Shown here: piece by piece, positions 24,762-31,585 of the stretch
How positions within the stretch are numbered: the stretch's first letter is position 1
Layout: every line of letters begins with the position of its first letter
Assembly (NCBI GenBank): GCA_937915765.1
Contig: CALGHE010000144.1
Span: 1 to 31,585, forward strand
Reading direction: 5' to 3'
Source of the DNA: an uncultured Bacteroidales bacterium
GTDB taxonomy: Bacteria; Bacteroidota; Bacteroidia; Bacteroidales; Paludibacteraceae
DNA: 31,585 bases
Notes under the pieces: model-generated
Database searches by the model: none
What the model was told of the DNA's origin: nothing
What the model saw: the letters and a program-made list of their open reading frames with translations, nothing else
Program-made: the position numbers and the translations under genes

Positions 24762-25028
24762 CGGAGCGGAAGGCAGAAGAGGCTGGATCAGGTGCGTCCT
24801 AACCGGATTTGAGGACAAGACAGGATGTTTTTATTGTGTTTCTAATGGTGAAATGTGCAAAAAAAGCGGGAAAATGCCCAAAAATATATTGTACAACATA
24901 TTTTTTTGCTTGGTGATAATAAAAAAAACAACGAAATTTGCAGGCGAAAAAATAAAGTCAACTGTTGTTGACGACGGAAACACAATCTTTTTTACCTTAT
25001 TGATTTTAAAATACCTTGGAATAAAAGG
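24762..25028. other. Non-coding stretch between the HhH gene and the fba leader
   Basis: I see no gene here; a plus-strand open frame running through it is low-complexity and overlaps the preceding gene. It contains an AT-rich 26-bp dyad (24880-24905), a small perfect stem GTCAAC-TGTT-GTTGAC near 24958-24973, and ends at a strong terminator (25029). A short non-coding RNA is possible but no promoter consensus was found. Confidence 0.35.
24880..24905. repeat. 26-bp AT-rich dyad
   Basis: AAAAATAT, A, TTGTACAA, C, ATATTTTT: the outer arms are exact inverted repeats and the core TTGTACAA is itself palindromic, with a single unpaired position on each side. It is followed by further T residues, so on the plus strand it could also form a weak terminator for the HhH gene 120 bp upstream. 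Alternatively it is a protein-binding site. Confidence 0.4.
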
Positions 25029-25061
25029 CGGCTTCATAAAAGTGAGGCCGTTTTTCTTTTT
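25029..25061 (+). terminator. Intrinsic terminator upstream of fba
   Basis: An 8-bp stem (CGGCTTCA with TGAGGCCG, one G-T pair), loop TAAAAG, then TTTTTCTTTTT. It is well formed but lies 270 bp after the nearest upstream stop codon, leaving it unclear which transcript it ends. Confidence 0.8.
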
Positions 25062-25180
25062 AAGCGACCTTTGGTAAATATCCGAAATAAAGCTGAAAGG
25101 GCGGTGCTTAAACAGTAGAAAAAGGCTCGGCATAGTGTAGAAAAAGACATTGGCGGGGACACATTTAATTTTATTGCATC

Positions 25181-25198
25181 AAATTTTCATGAAAATTT
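25181..25198. promoter_or_regulatory. 18-bp perfect palindrome upstream of the fba promoter
   Basis: AAATTTTCATGAAAATTT is its own reverse complement. It ends 24 bp before the fba -7 box, which places it just upstream of where the -33 element would be, a typical activator or repressor position. The protein that might bind is unknown. Confidence 0.45.
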
Positions 25199-25222
25199 AG
25201 TAATCATTACTTATTAATTTTG

Positions 25223-25230
25223 TACTTTTG
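25223..25230 (+). promoter_or_regulatory. -7 box of fba
   Basis: TACTTTTG matches TAnnTTTG, 39 bp before the ATG. No clear TTTG lies 19-21 bp upstream; the stretch there is AT-rich and follows the palindrome. Expression may depend on an activator or on upstream A/T tracts. Confidence 0.5.
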
Positions 25231-25269
25231 CGATGAGAATATAATTTATAAACCCTAATAAATTAAAAA

Positions 25270-26274
25270 ATGGTTAATTACAAGGATTTGGGTCTTGTGA
25301 ACACAAAAGATATGTTCGCAAAGGCGATTAAAGGTGGATACGCTATCCCGGCGTTCAACTTCAATAACATGGAACAGATGCAGGCTATCATCAAGGCTGC
25401 AGTTGAAACTAAGTCTCCAGTTATTCTTCAGGTTTCTAAGGGCGCTCGTCAGTATGCTAACGCTACATTGTTGCGTTACATGGCTCAGGGTGCGGTAGAA
25501 TACGCAAAGGAATTGGGTTGCGAAAAGCCTGAAATCGTTCTTCACCTTGACCACGGAGACACTTTCGAAACTTGCAAGAGCTGTATCGACTCTGGTTTCT
25601 CTTCAGTTATGATCGACGGTTCTCACCTTCCATACGAAGAAAACGTAGCGTTGACAAAGAAGGTTGTTGACTACGCTCATCAGTTCGATGTAACTGTAGA
25701 AGGCGAGCTTGGTGTATTGGCTGGCGTTGAAGACGAAGTTTCTTCTGACCACCACACTTATACAAACCCTGAAGAAGTTGTAGATTTCGCTACTCGCACA
25801 GGTTGCGACTCTTTGGCTATCTCTATCGGTACTTCTCACGGTGCTTACAAGTTCACTCCCGAGCAGTGCACTATCGACGAAAAGACTGGTTTGATGGTTC
25901 CTCCTCCGTTGGCATTCGACGTGTTGAAGGCTGTTGAAGAGAAACTTCCTGGTTTCCCTATCGTTCTTCACGGTTCTTCTTCAGTTCCTCAGGAAGAAGT
26001 TGCTACTATCAACAAGTTCGGTGGTGCTTTGAAGGCTGCTATCGGTATCCCAGAGCCTTGGTTGCGTGAATCTGCTAAGTCTGCAGTTTGCAAGATCAAC
26101 ATCGACTCTGACTCGCGTTTGGCTATGACTGCTGCTATCCGTCAGACTTTCGCTGAAAAGCCAGCAGAATTCGACCCTCGTAAGTACTTGGGCCCAGCTC
26201 GCGACAACATGGAAAAGATGTACAAGCACAAGATCATCAACGTGCTTGGTTCTGACAACAAGTTGAGCTGCTAA
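25270..26274 (+). CDS. fba: Class II fructose-bisphosphate aldolase
   Basis: A 334-residue zinc-dependent aldolase of glycolysis and gluconeogenesis, cytoplasmic. Motifs: GYAIPAFNFNNMEQMQAI at the N-terminus, LHLDHGDTFE with the proton donor Asp94 and zinc ligand His95, VEGELGVLAG, LAISIGTSHGAYKF with another zinc-ligand histidine, and FPIVLHGSSSVP carrying a zinc histidine and the phosphate-binding Ser/Gly run. The length and spacing match class IIB enzymes. Codon use is strongly biased in the same way as frdAB, consistent with an abundant protein. It is monocistronic, with a terminator on each side. Confidence 0.97.
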   Translation: MVNYKDLGLVNTKDMFAKAIKGGYAIPAFNFNNMEQMQAIIKAAVETKSPVILQVSKGARQYANATLLRYMAQGAVEYAKELGCEKPEIVLHLDHGDTFETCKSCIDSGFSSVMIDGSHLPYEENVALTKKVVDYAHQFDVTVEGELGVLAGVEDEVSSDHHTYTNPEEVVDFATRTGCDSLAISIGTSHGAYKFTPEQCTIDEKTGLMVPPPLAFDVLKAVEEKLPGFPIVLHGSSSVPQEEVATINKFGGALKAAIGIPEPWLRESAKSAVCKINIDSDSRLAMTAAIRQTFAEKPAEFDPRKYLGPARDNMEKMYKHKIINVLGSDNKLSC

Positions 26275-26336
26275 TTTTTAGCAATCCGTAACATCGGGGC
26301 TTGTGCTCCGAATCGTTATATTCTTAACAGACTCGG

Positions 26337-26357
26337 TCTTCTGGCCGGGTCTGTTTT
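26337..26357 (+). terminator. Intrinsic terminator of fba
   Basis: The 5' arm begins ACAGACT and the 3' arm ends GGTCTGT around a UUCU-type loop, giving about 7 contiguous pairs that extend further inward with CGG/CCG and G-T pairs. TTTTG follows. It lies 63 bp after the fba stop and 58 bp before the converging sulfatase gene's stop. Confidence 0.8.
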
Positions 26358-26414
26358 GCTTTGCGCTTAATGTGGGGCAGTTTGCCGTATGTTTCTTTCG
26401 ATTCTCCCGGAGGA

Positions 26415-28268
26415 TTAATTTTTAGAAGTTGTCTTATAAAACTCGTTCATCTTCAGAATCGCGTTGTTCAGCACTTTGGCGTTGATTTTGTACTCTTCTA
26501 ACGGATTGAGGTTCGCATCGTAAATTTCAAGGCTGCCAGACGGTTTTTTCTCCACAATCACATCATCTTCCACGATAAAGGCGTAGTTGAGGTTGTCTCC
26601 CACGATGTGCCAGTTCCTGAATGTTGAGTCGTGCAGCAGTCGTCCCATGCAGTAGTCTTGCGGGTCGTTAGTCACTCCGATGCCGTCGTGCATAAGCGTT
26701 GCAGCAATATCGTAGTGTGTAGTTCTGTGAGAAAGAATTTTTGGCGAGCAGCCCGGAGTGTAATATAAAAGCGGCACATGAATCTGATGTTTTGTGTAGT
26801 TGCTGCCATGTCCCCAGTAATTCTTCTTGTTTTCGTTAAACTCCTGTCCGTGGTCGCCAGTTATGATTATCACGCTGTTTTCCAGCAGTCCGTTCTCTTC
26901 CAGTCTCTTGGTCACCGAGCCTATCAGCGAATCCACCGCAAACGCGCAGTTACGGTACAAGTTCCAGAAAGGCTCAGGGTCCATGTCGTTATTTAGTTTT
27001 GTGTAATCCGCAAACTCCCAGCTTGGCACAAACTTCTTCTGCCTGTCCTTCGGATAAGCGTAACTGTGTGGCAGGTCGTAAAAAAGGAAAGAGAAGAAAG
27101 GCTTCGCTTTGGCCGAGTCCGAATCTATGAAGTCTAAGAACTCTCTAGTGATTTGGCAGTCGCGTTCATATACTGTTTCGCCCTTAGTCGTAGCGTTCAG
27201 ATTAGGGACGTTGCGGAATATCAGTTTGGCGAAGTTCGGGTTGTTCAGCGTTGCGCTTGGGTAGGTCTTTACCTCGTAACCTTCGTCAAGGAGCGTGTTT
27301 ATAAACACAGGAGTTACGCCGGACACCTCAAAATCTTTCCAATAATAAGAAGATACGCCGAAGAACATTCCGAAGATGCTACCTCTCGTGCCGTTGCTGC
27401 TGCTCAGGTGGTTGTCGAACTTTTCGCACTTTTCGGAAAACCGCATGACGTTAGGCATCACTTCGTTGCAGAATGTGCGGCAGTTCCATGAATCTATCGC
27501 TATTATCACAATGTTTTTCTTCTGAGCGGCCGAGTCAATTCTCACTTTGTTCTTAGGGTAATCAAGGCCGTTGTTGCCAGATTTGAAGTCTGCCTTCATG
27601 ATGTCGTCCTGCGAGATGACACCGAGCTTCAGCATCAGTTTGTTAGCCGTAAGCGGGAAGAAATACGGCAGATGCGTTGCGCTCTTTATCACAGACTGCT
27701 TGTTGGCTACAGCTGCGTAAGCGTGAAACAGGTTGGCGAAGAGGAACAGAGCCGCAAGCGTGATGACAGAAGGCAGGACAAAAGCCTTTCGGAACTTTTT
27801 GTAAATCGTGTCTGCCAAGAATTTCAGCCCGATGTTCAGTCCTGCAAAAAGGAGAACTGCCAAGAACATCTTTACGTACAGCAGCGTGTCGAAGTCAAAA
27901 ATCTCGTCGCTTCCTTCGCCAAAGTACATGCTCAGCACAATTCCGTTTATGTGAAATTTGTACAGGCTGAAAACCATTCCGTTAAGATAGCACAAAATAC
28001 TTGTGAAAGTCATGCTGGCGATATGCACAATACCGGCTGTCAGCTCTTTGCCGCTAATCAGCACGATTGGCACGAACAGTAACGCAAACGGAATCAGAGC
28101 AAGCATGGCGGCATGAGAGATTGCCGCTGCGATGTAGAACATCATGCCTGAGAGATCCATAAACTCAATCTGCGGGCTTTGAATCAAATAATTTACAAAC
28201 AGAATTGCAAGTACAAGCGCCGTCAGCATATAATATAAGAACCCTCTTTTTATAATATCTTTTTTCAT
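26415..28268 (-). CDS. YejM/PbgA-like inner-membrane sulfatase-fold protein
   Basis: A 617-residue protein with five hydrophobic segments in the first 185 residues (about 12-30, 42-68, 75-100, 130-150 and 165-185), matching the DUF3413-type N-terminus, followed by a periplasmic alkaline-phosphatase/sulfatase-fold domain (about 240-590). Sulfatase-fold landmarks are IVIIAIDSWNCRTF (metal Asp), SSSNGTRGSIFGMFFG (the nucleophile-loop position) and IITGDHGQEF with YWGHGSN further on. Layout and loop resemble E. coli YejM/PbgA, which monitors lipopolysaccharide and controls its synthesis, rather than polysaccharide sulfatases: there is no C-x-P/A-x-R formylglycine site. Whether it is enzymatic or a sensor is unknown. 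It converges on fba and stands alone. Confidence 0.82.
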   Translation of the reverse strand: MKKDIIKRGFLYYMLTALVLAILFVNYLIQSPQIEFMDLSGMMFYIAAAISHAAMLALIPFALLFVPIVLISGKELTAGIVHIASMTFTSILCYLNGMVFSLYKFHINGIVLSMYFGEGSDEIFDFDTLLYVKMFLAVLLFAGLNIGLKFLADTIYKKFRKAFVLPSVITLAALFLFANLFHAYAAVANKQSVIKSATHLPYFFPLTANKLMLKLGVISQDDIMKADFKSGNNGLDYPKNKVRIDSAAQKKNIVIIAIDSWNCRTFCNEVMPNVMRFSEKCEKFDNHLSSSNGTRGSIFGMFFGVSSYYWKDFEVSGVTPVFINTLLDEGYEVKTYPSATLNNPNFAKLIFRNVPNLNATTKGETVYERDCQITREFLDFIDSDSAKAKPFFSFLFYDLPHSYAYPKDRQKKFVPSWEFADYTKLNNDMDPEPFWNLYRNCAFAVDSLIGSVTKRLEENGLLENSVIIITGDHGQEFNENKKNYWGHGSNYTKHQIHVPLLYYTPGCSPKILSHRTTHYDIAATLMHDGIGVTNDPQDYCMGRLLHDSTFRNWHIVGDNLNYAFIVEDDVIVEKKPSGSLEIYDANLNPLEEYKINAKVLNNAILKMNEFYKTTSKN

Positions 28269-28535
28269 CCTCTTTTTCGATTTTTACAATTTATTGCAAC
28301 TTCTATAAATTGAGGCGAAAGACCTTGAATGATATCGGTAGCGTCCAAAGCGAATTTCAGAACATGAAAATCACAAAACGCAATTTATATAAGTCGCTTT
28401 TGATTAGCGGGGACAAAAATACGTAAATATATCGTATAAGTCCTCTTCAGAAGTTGTTTTTGAACAAGTTTGTTTGAATTAATGCTTTTTTTTGTCTGTT
28501 TTTCAAGGAAACGGATAAATTTGTTTCTCAAAATG
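28269..28535. other. Divergent intergenic region between the sulfatase-fold gene and rnr
   Basis: No gene is visible. On the minus strand TATTTTTG (28421-28414) is a possible -7 box for the sulfatase-fold gene, giving a leader near 140 nt, but without a -33 match. The rest is AT-rich with no clear repeat. Confidence 0.35.
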
Positions 28536-28566
28536 TCTGTAAATCTGAATTTCTTTTCTACCTTTG
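28536..28566 (+). promoter_or_regulatory. Promoter of rnr
   Basis: TCTG (28536-28539, one mismatch), a 19-bp spacer, then TACCTTTG (28559-28566). The predicted leader is about 95 nt before the ATG at 28665. Confidence 0.6.
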
Positions 28567-28664
28567 GTATTGGTAAGGGTATTTGTAAAGAGCGGTTGAA
28601 CGGTCTGTTGAGGCTGAGTTTGTGTTAGTAAACCAAGAACAATAATTTAATTTACGGAAAGAAG

Positions 28665-30869
28665 ATGAAAAAGAAGAAAAGTAAGGTGAAAAGCAAGATA
28701 TATCCCAATAAGCAAAAGAAGAGCAAGCAGGATTCAGGCAAACGGATGAAGAAGCGCGACATGCTTGACCTTGTGGTGCGGCTGTTCCAGAAGCATCCGG
28801 ACGCAACGTTCGGCTTCAAAAAGGTCTGTTCAGAACTGAGCGTGTCGGTCATGCCGCAAAGACAGCAGCTTATGGATGTTTTGACGGAACTTGTGATTCA
28901 GGACTTCCTGCAGGAGCCGAGCCGTGGCAATTACAAACTAAACGCGCGTTGCGGCTCTGTGGTTGGAACGCTGGAACGCAAGTCTGGCGGAAAAATATTC
29001 CTTGTGCCGGACGATGGCGGCGAGGAGATTCATGTCATGGACAAAAACTTGAACAGAGGCATTGCGGGCGACAAGGTTAGGGTGAGACTGTATGCTAAAA
29101 GGAGAGGCTCGGTGCCGGAAGGCGAGGTCGTGGAGGTGCTGGAACGCAAGAACAGTGTGTTTGTTGGAACGCTTCAAGTGAAGGATAATTATGCGTTCTT
29201 GTTGGTGGACAATAAGCTGATGCAGAATGATATATTTATCCCTGCGGATAAGCTTAACGGAGGCAAAGACGGACAGAAGGCTGTGGCGAAAATCGTGGAA
29301 TGGTCTGAAAGGGACAGAAATCCGGTTGGCGAAATTATAGACGTGCTGGGCGATATGGGAGACAATAACACCGAAATGAACGCGATACTTGCCGAGTTCG
29401 GACTGCCTTACACTTATCCGAGCGCGGTGGAGGATTTTGCAGACCAGATTCCGGACGAAATTCCGGAAGAGGAAATCAAAAGGCGTATCGATTGCAGAAA
29501 TATCACAACGTTCACAATAGACCCGAAGGACGCGAAAGACTTCGACGACGCTCTTTCTCTCAGAAAACTTGACAACGGAAGGTGGGAGGTTGGCGTGCAT
29601 ATCGCGGATGTGACGCATTATGTCAAGGTCGGGGATATTATTAATGAGGAGGCGGAAAAACGTGCCACTTCCATATATCTTGTGGACAGGACAATCCCCA
29701 TGCTGCCGGAAAGGTTGTGTAACAAAATATGCTCCTTGCGCCCTGACGAGGAGAAGCTTTGCTACTCTGTGCTGTTTGAAATGAACGACGAGGCGGAGGT
29801 GCTTAATTACAATATTGCGCATACGGTGATAAAGTCTGACAGACGTTTCACTTATGAGGAGGCGCAGGAGATTATCGAGACGCAGAAAGGTGACTTCTGT
29901 GACGAGGTGCTTACGTTGGACAGGCTCGCGAAGAAACTCAGAGAAGACCGTTTCGAAAAGGGAGCGATAGCTTTTGACCGGACAGAGGTGCGTTTTGAGA
30001 TTGACGAGAAGGGCAAGCCGCTGAGCGTATATTTCAAAGAGTCTAAGGATGCAAATAAACTGATAGAGGAGTTCATGCTTCTTGCAAACAGAACGGTGGC
30101 GGCGCATATAGGTTGCCCTAAGAGCAACGGCGGTAAACTGAAGACTTTTGTTTATCGTATTCATGATGTGCCGGACCCTGAGAAACTTGCTAATCTGTCG
30201 CAGTTCATCAGTCGTTTCGGCTATAAGGTTAAGATTCAGGGAAAGAATGAGGAGGTCTCTGCATCTATAAACAGCTTGCTGGATCAGGTGCAGGGCAAGA
30301 AGGAGCAGAACCTTATTGAGACTATTGCCATAAGGTCCATGGCTAAGGCTATATATTCTACTGATAATGTGGGGCATTACGGGCTTGCGTTTGATTATTA
30401 CACACATTTCACATCGCCTATTAGACGTTATCCGGACATGATGGTGCATAGGCTGCTGGACCGTTACGCGAGCGGCGGAAATAGTGCCGACAAGGGCAAG
30501 TTTGAGGATTTGTGCAAACACAGCTCTTCTATGGAACAGCTTGCAGCCACGGCAGAACGCGCTTCTATAAAGTATAAGCAGGTGGAATATATGAGCGACA
30601 AGGTAGGCAAGGTTTATGATGGCGTAATCTCTGGTATTCAGGAGTGGGGCATATATGTGGAACTGCTGGAAAATAAATGCGAGGGTATGGTGCCTATTCG
30701 AGACCTCGACGACGATTTTTATATGTTCGACGAAAAGAATTATTGTCTGATAGGACGCAGTTCTCACAGAACTTACCAACTTGGCGACGAGGTGATTGTG
30801 CGCATTGCAAAAGCAAATCTTGAAAAGAAACAGCTCGATTTTGAACTGATAGAGAAGAAGATGGCGTAA
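28665..30869 (+). CDS. rnr: Ribonuclease R
   Basis: A 734-residue 3'-to-5' exoribonuclease (RNB/RNase II superfamily) that degrades structured RNA and takes part in rRNA and mRNA quality control. The N-terminus is extremely Lys-rich (MKKKKSKVKSKIYPNKQKK), followed by a winged-helix-like region (about 30-90). Cold-shock/OB segments lie at about 95-220. The RNB catalytic block TIDPKDAKDFDDALS carries the metal-binding aspartates, and HYGLAFDYYTHFTSPIRRYP and the C-terminal S1 domain (GVISGIQEWGIYVELLENKC) complete the order. The length is somewhat below E. coli RNase R (813) because the C-terminal basic tail is missing; the basic stretch here is N-terminal instead. Confidence 0.95.
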   Translation: MKKKKSKVKSKIYPNKQKKSKQDSGKRMKKRDMLDLVVRLFQKHPDATFGFKKVCSELSVSVMPQRQQLMDVLTELVIQDFLQEPSRGNYKLNARCGSVVGTLERKSGGKIFLVPDDGGEEIHVMDKNLNRGIAGDKVRVRLYAKRRGSVPEGEVVEVLERKNSVFVGTLQVKDNYAFLLVDNKLMQNDIFIPADKLNGGKDGQKAVAKIVEWSERDRNPVGEIIDVLGDMGDNNTEMNAILAEFGLPYTYPSAVEDFADQIPDEIPEEEIKRRIDCRNITTFTIDPKDAKDFDDALSLRKLDNGRWEVGVHIADVTHYVKVGDIINEEAEKRATSIYLVDRTIPMLPERLCNKICSLRPDEEKLCYSVLFEMNDEAEVLNYNIAHTVIKSDRRFTYEEAQEIIETQKGDFCDEVLTLDRLAKKLREDRFEKGAIAFDRTEVRFEIDEKGKPLSVYFKESKDANKLIEEFMLLANRTVAAHIGCPKSNGGKLKTFVYRIHDVPDPEKLANLSQFISRFGYKVKIQGKNEEVSASINSLLDQVQGKKEQNLIETIAIRSMAKAIYSTDNVGHYGLAFDYYTHFTSPIRRYPDMMVHRLLDRYASGGNSADKGKFEDLCKHSSSMEQLAATAERASIKYKQVEYMSDKVGKVYDGVISGIQEWGIYVELLENKCEGMVPIRDLDDDFYMFDEKNYCLIGRSSHRTYQLGDEVIVRIAKANLEKKQLDFELIEKKMA

Positions 30870-30877
30870 GATAATGG

Positions 30878-30919
30878 CAGCCTCTATGAATTGCGAGCCG
30901 TAATTTGTAGAGGCTGTTT
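30878..30919 (+). terminator. Possible terminator of rnr
   Basis: CAGCCTCT (30878-30885) pairs exactly with AGAGGCTG (30909-30916) around a loop that can pair further (AATT/AATT), then TTTC. The U-run is short. It ends 15 bp before the next ATG. Confidence 0.5.
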
Positions 30920-30934
30920 CTAAATTGGGTAATC

Positions 30935-31429
30935 ATGAGGATAGAATTGATAAATAAAAGTTTTTACGGCTCTTTTGCGTTTGACGTCACTATTTATGGG
31001 GCTTGTCTAATCGTTTTTTCTTGGTTTGTGCGAATTTATTGCGCGTTGAATTTGGTTGGAGTTGTTTTTTGGGGAATATTCACCTTTCCTTTTTTCCTTA
31101 TAGTTTCACAGTGGATATATTTGTTAGTAAGATTTCGTGGTATATGTTTAGATATAAGTGGTGATGAGATTACTTATTTTTTGGATAGGAATCACAGTGT
31201 GTCGTTTAATGTGAAAGATGTCAAGGTGATAATGATGTATTCCATGATTATGAGCAAAACCAGTTTTGAACATCTGTATGAACTTTACATAGACGGTTAT
31301 AAAGAGCCTTTGTATTTGTATGCTGAAAAATCGATGCTGAGGCATTTGAAGTGTGCGAAAACTATTGTGGGAGAAAAGGAAGGTTTCGCTCCGTTTTTTA
31401 GAGCTAAGTGGAGGACTTGGCATAGATGA
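30935..31429 (+). CDS. Unknown small membrane protein
   Basis: A 164-residue protein that I do not recognise. The first 18 residues are soluble (MRIELINKSFYGSFAFDV), then two hydrophobic helices (about 19-40 and 44-66) form a hairpin, and the C-terminal 95 residues are a mixed alpha/beta soluble part with ICLDISGDEITYFL and YELYIDGYKEPLYLYAEKS. The plan (two helices, then a small beta-rich domain) resembles bacterial PH-like or DUF-type membrane proteins and would face the cytoplasm. It starts 65 bp after rnr, beyond a possible terminator, and no promoter of its own is evident. It is more AT-rich than its neighbours. Confidence 0.6.
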   Translation: MRIELINKSFYGSFAFDVTIYGACLIVFSWFVRIYCALNLVGVVFWGIFTFPFFLIVSQWIYLLVRFRGICLDISGDEITYFLDRNHSVSFNVKDVKVIMMYSMIMSKTSFEHLYELYIDGYKEPLYLYAEKSMLRHLKCAKTIVGEKEGFAPFFRAKWRTWHR

Positions 31430-31514
31430 TGTTCTGATGTAAAATTAGGGTGTCTTTTGGGCGATTTATATAAATTTGGTCGAGCTGATTTTGAAAGACA
31501 AATATATAGCTCTC

Positions 31515-31546
31515 TTTGCAGAACCGGATAAAAAGTCTTACATTTG
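31515..31546 (+). promoter_or_regulatory. Promoter of a gene running off the right end
   Basis: TTTG (31515-31518), a 20-bp spacer, then TACATTTG (31539-31546), both perfect matches. It precedes the ATG at 31570 by 23 bp. Confidence 0.75.
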
Positions 31547-31569
31547 CGGTTAATAAAAACAGATTGATT

Positions 31570-31585
31570 ATGTGCATACCTGGGA
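31570..31585 (+). CDS. First codons of an unknown gene (partial)
   Basis: ATG followed by codons for Met-Cys-Ile-Pro-Gly, then the window ends. The only support is its position just after a consensus promoter. The product cannot be named from five residues. Confidence 0.35.

Noticed and set aside
24745..25077. A 110-codon plus-strand frame overlapping the end of the HhH gene.
   Set aside because: It is low-complexity, overlaps a real gene, and runs through a terminator hairpin and its U-run.
26415..28268. Interpretation as a secreted polysaccharide sulfatase.
   Set aside because: It has five membrane segments and no C-x-P/A-x-R formylglycine motif, so the YejM/LtaS-like branch fits better.
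28938..30779. A 613-codon open frame antisense to rnr.
   Set aside because: Same codon-register effect; the translation is rich in His, Arg and Leu with no recognisable motif, while the plus strand clearly encodes RNase R.
1..31585. CRISPR arrays, rRNA genes, complete insertion sequences and prophage genes.
   Set aside because: I saw no regularly spaced repeats, no rRNA segments and no intact transposase, integrase or phage structural gene in this window.

Overview
The window is a piece of a Bacteroidales-type (phylum Bacteroidota) chromosome. The evidence is the conserved porG–uppS–bamA–skp–skp cluster, a 4-alpha-glucanotransferase with two starch-binding modules, a signal peptidase I with a large insertion next to dapB, a three-gene fumarate reductase operon with a Wolinella-like cytochrome b subunit, and promoters of the Bacteroidetes form TTTG–N19/20–TAnnTTTG rather than -35/-10 boxes. 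The sequence alone does not fix a genus.

Layout. Positions 1-52 are the 5' part of a tRNA-Asp gene (minus strand) with a textbook promoter. Positions 211-8497 are a minus-strand block: malQ, then an envelope cluster read as porG, uppS, bamA, skp, skp (outer-membrane assembly, type IX secretion, undecaprenyl-PP synthesis). Positions 8918-13380 are plus strand: dapB, lepB, a DUF3108 protein and a sigma-54-type AAA+ response regulator that lacks a DNA-binding domain. Positions 13619-17128 are frdCAB, with its own consensus promoter and a strong terminator. Positions 17187-22162 are an AT-richer accessory island carrying a restriction-modification (R-M) system. Positions 22163-26274 return to core genes: a LolC/E-type permease and rbfA (minus), then a membrane-anchored helix-hairpin-helix protein and fba (plus). 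Positions 26415-28268 are a YejM-like membrane sulfatase-fold protein (minus). Positions 28665-31429 are RNase R and an unknown membrane protein (plus), followed by a consensus promoter and the first codons of a gene that runs off the end.

The most interesting part is the island. Two adjacent DNA cytosine-5 methyltransferases point left. One is close to M.HaeIII throughout, including its target-recognition region, so GGCC is the predicted site. The other has a different recognition segment and an unexplained C-terminal extension of about 165 residues. A 66-residue controller (C) protein and a predicted PD-(D/E)xK endonuclease point right and overlap as TAATG. The 126-bp divergent region holds a C-box with two ATAGTC half-sites 15 bp apart around the C promoter, a -7 box only 4 bp from the C start codon (so a leaderless C mRNA is predicted), and a third ATAGTC half-site, inverted, against the -7 box of the methyltransferase promoter. 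This reads as a C-controlled Type II system adapted to Bacteroidetes promoters, with an extra methyltransferase of unknown specificity.

Much of the rest is standard housekeeping. frdA, frdB and fba show a narrow, strongly biased codon set, as expected for abundant proteins. The same bias, through avoidance of TTA, CTA and TCA, produces very long but spurious antisense open frames.
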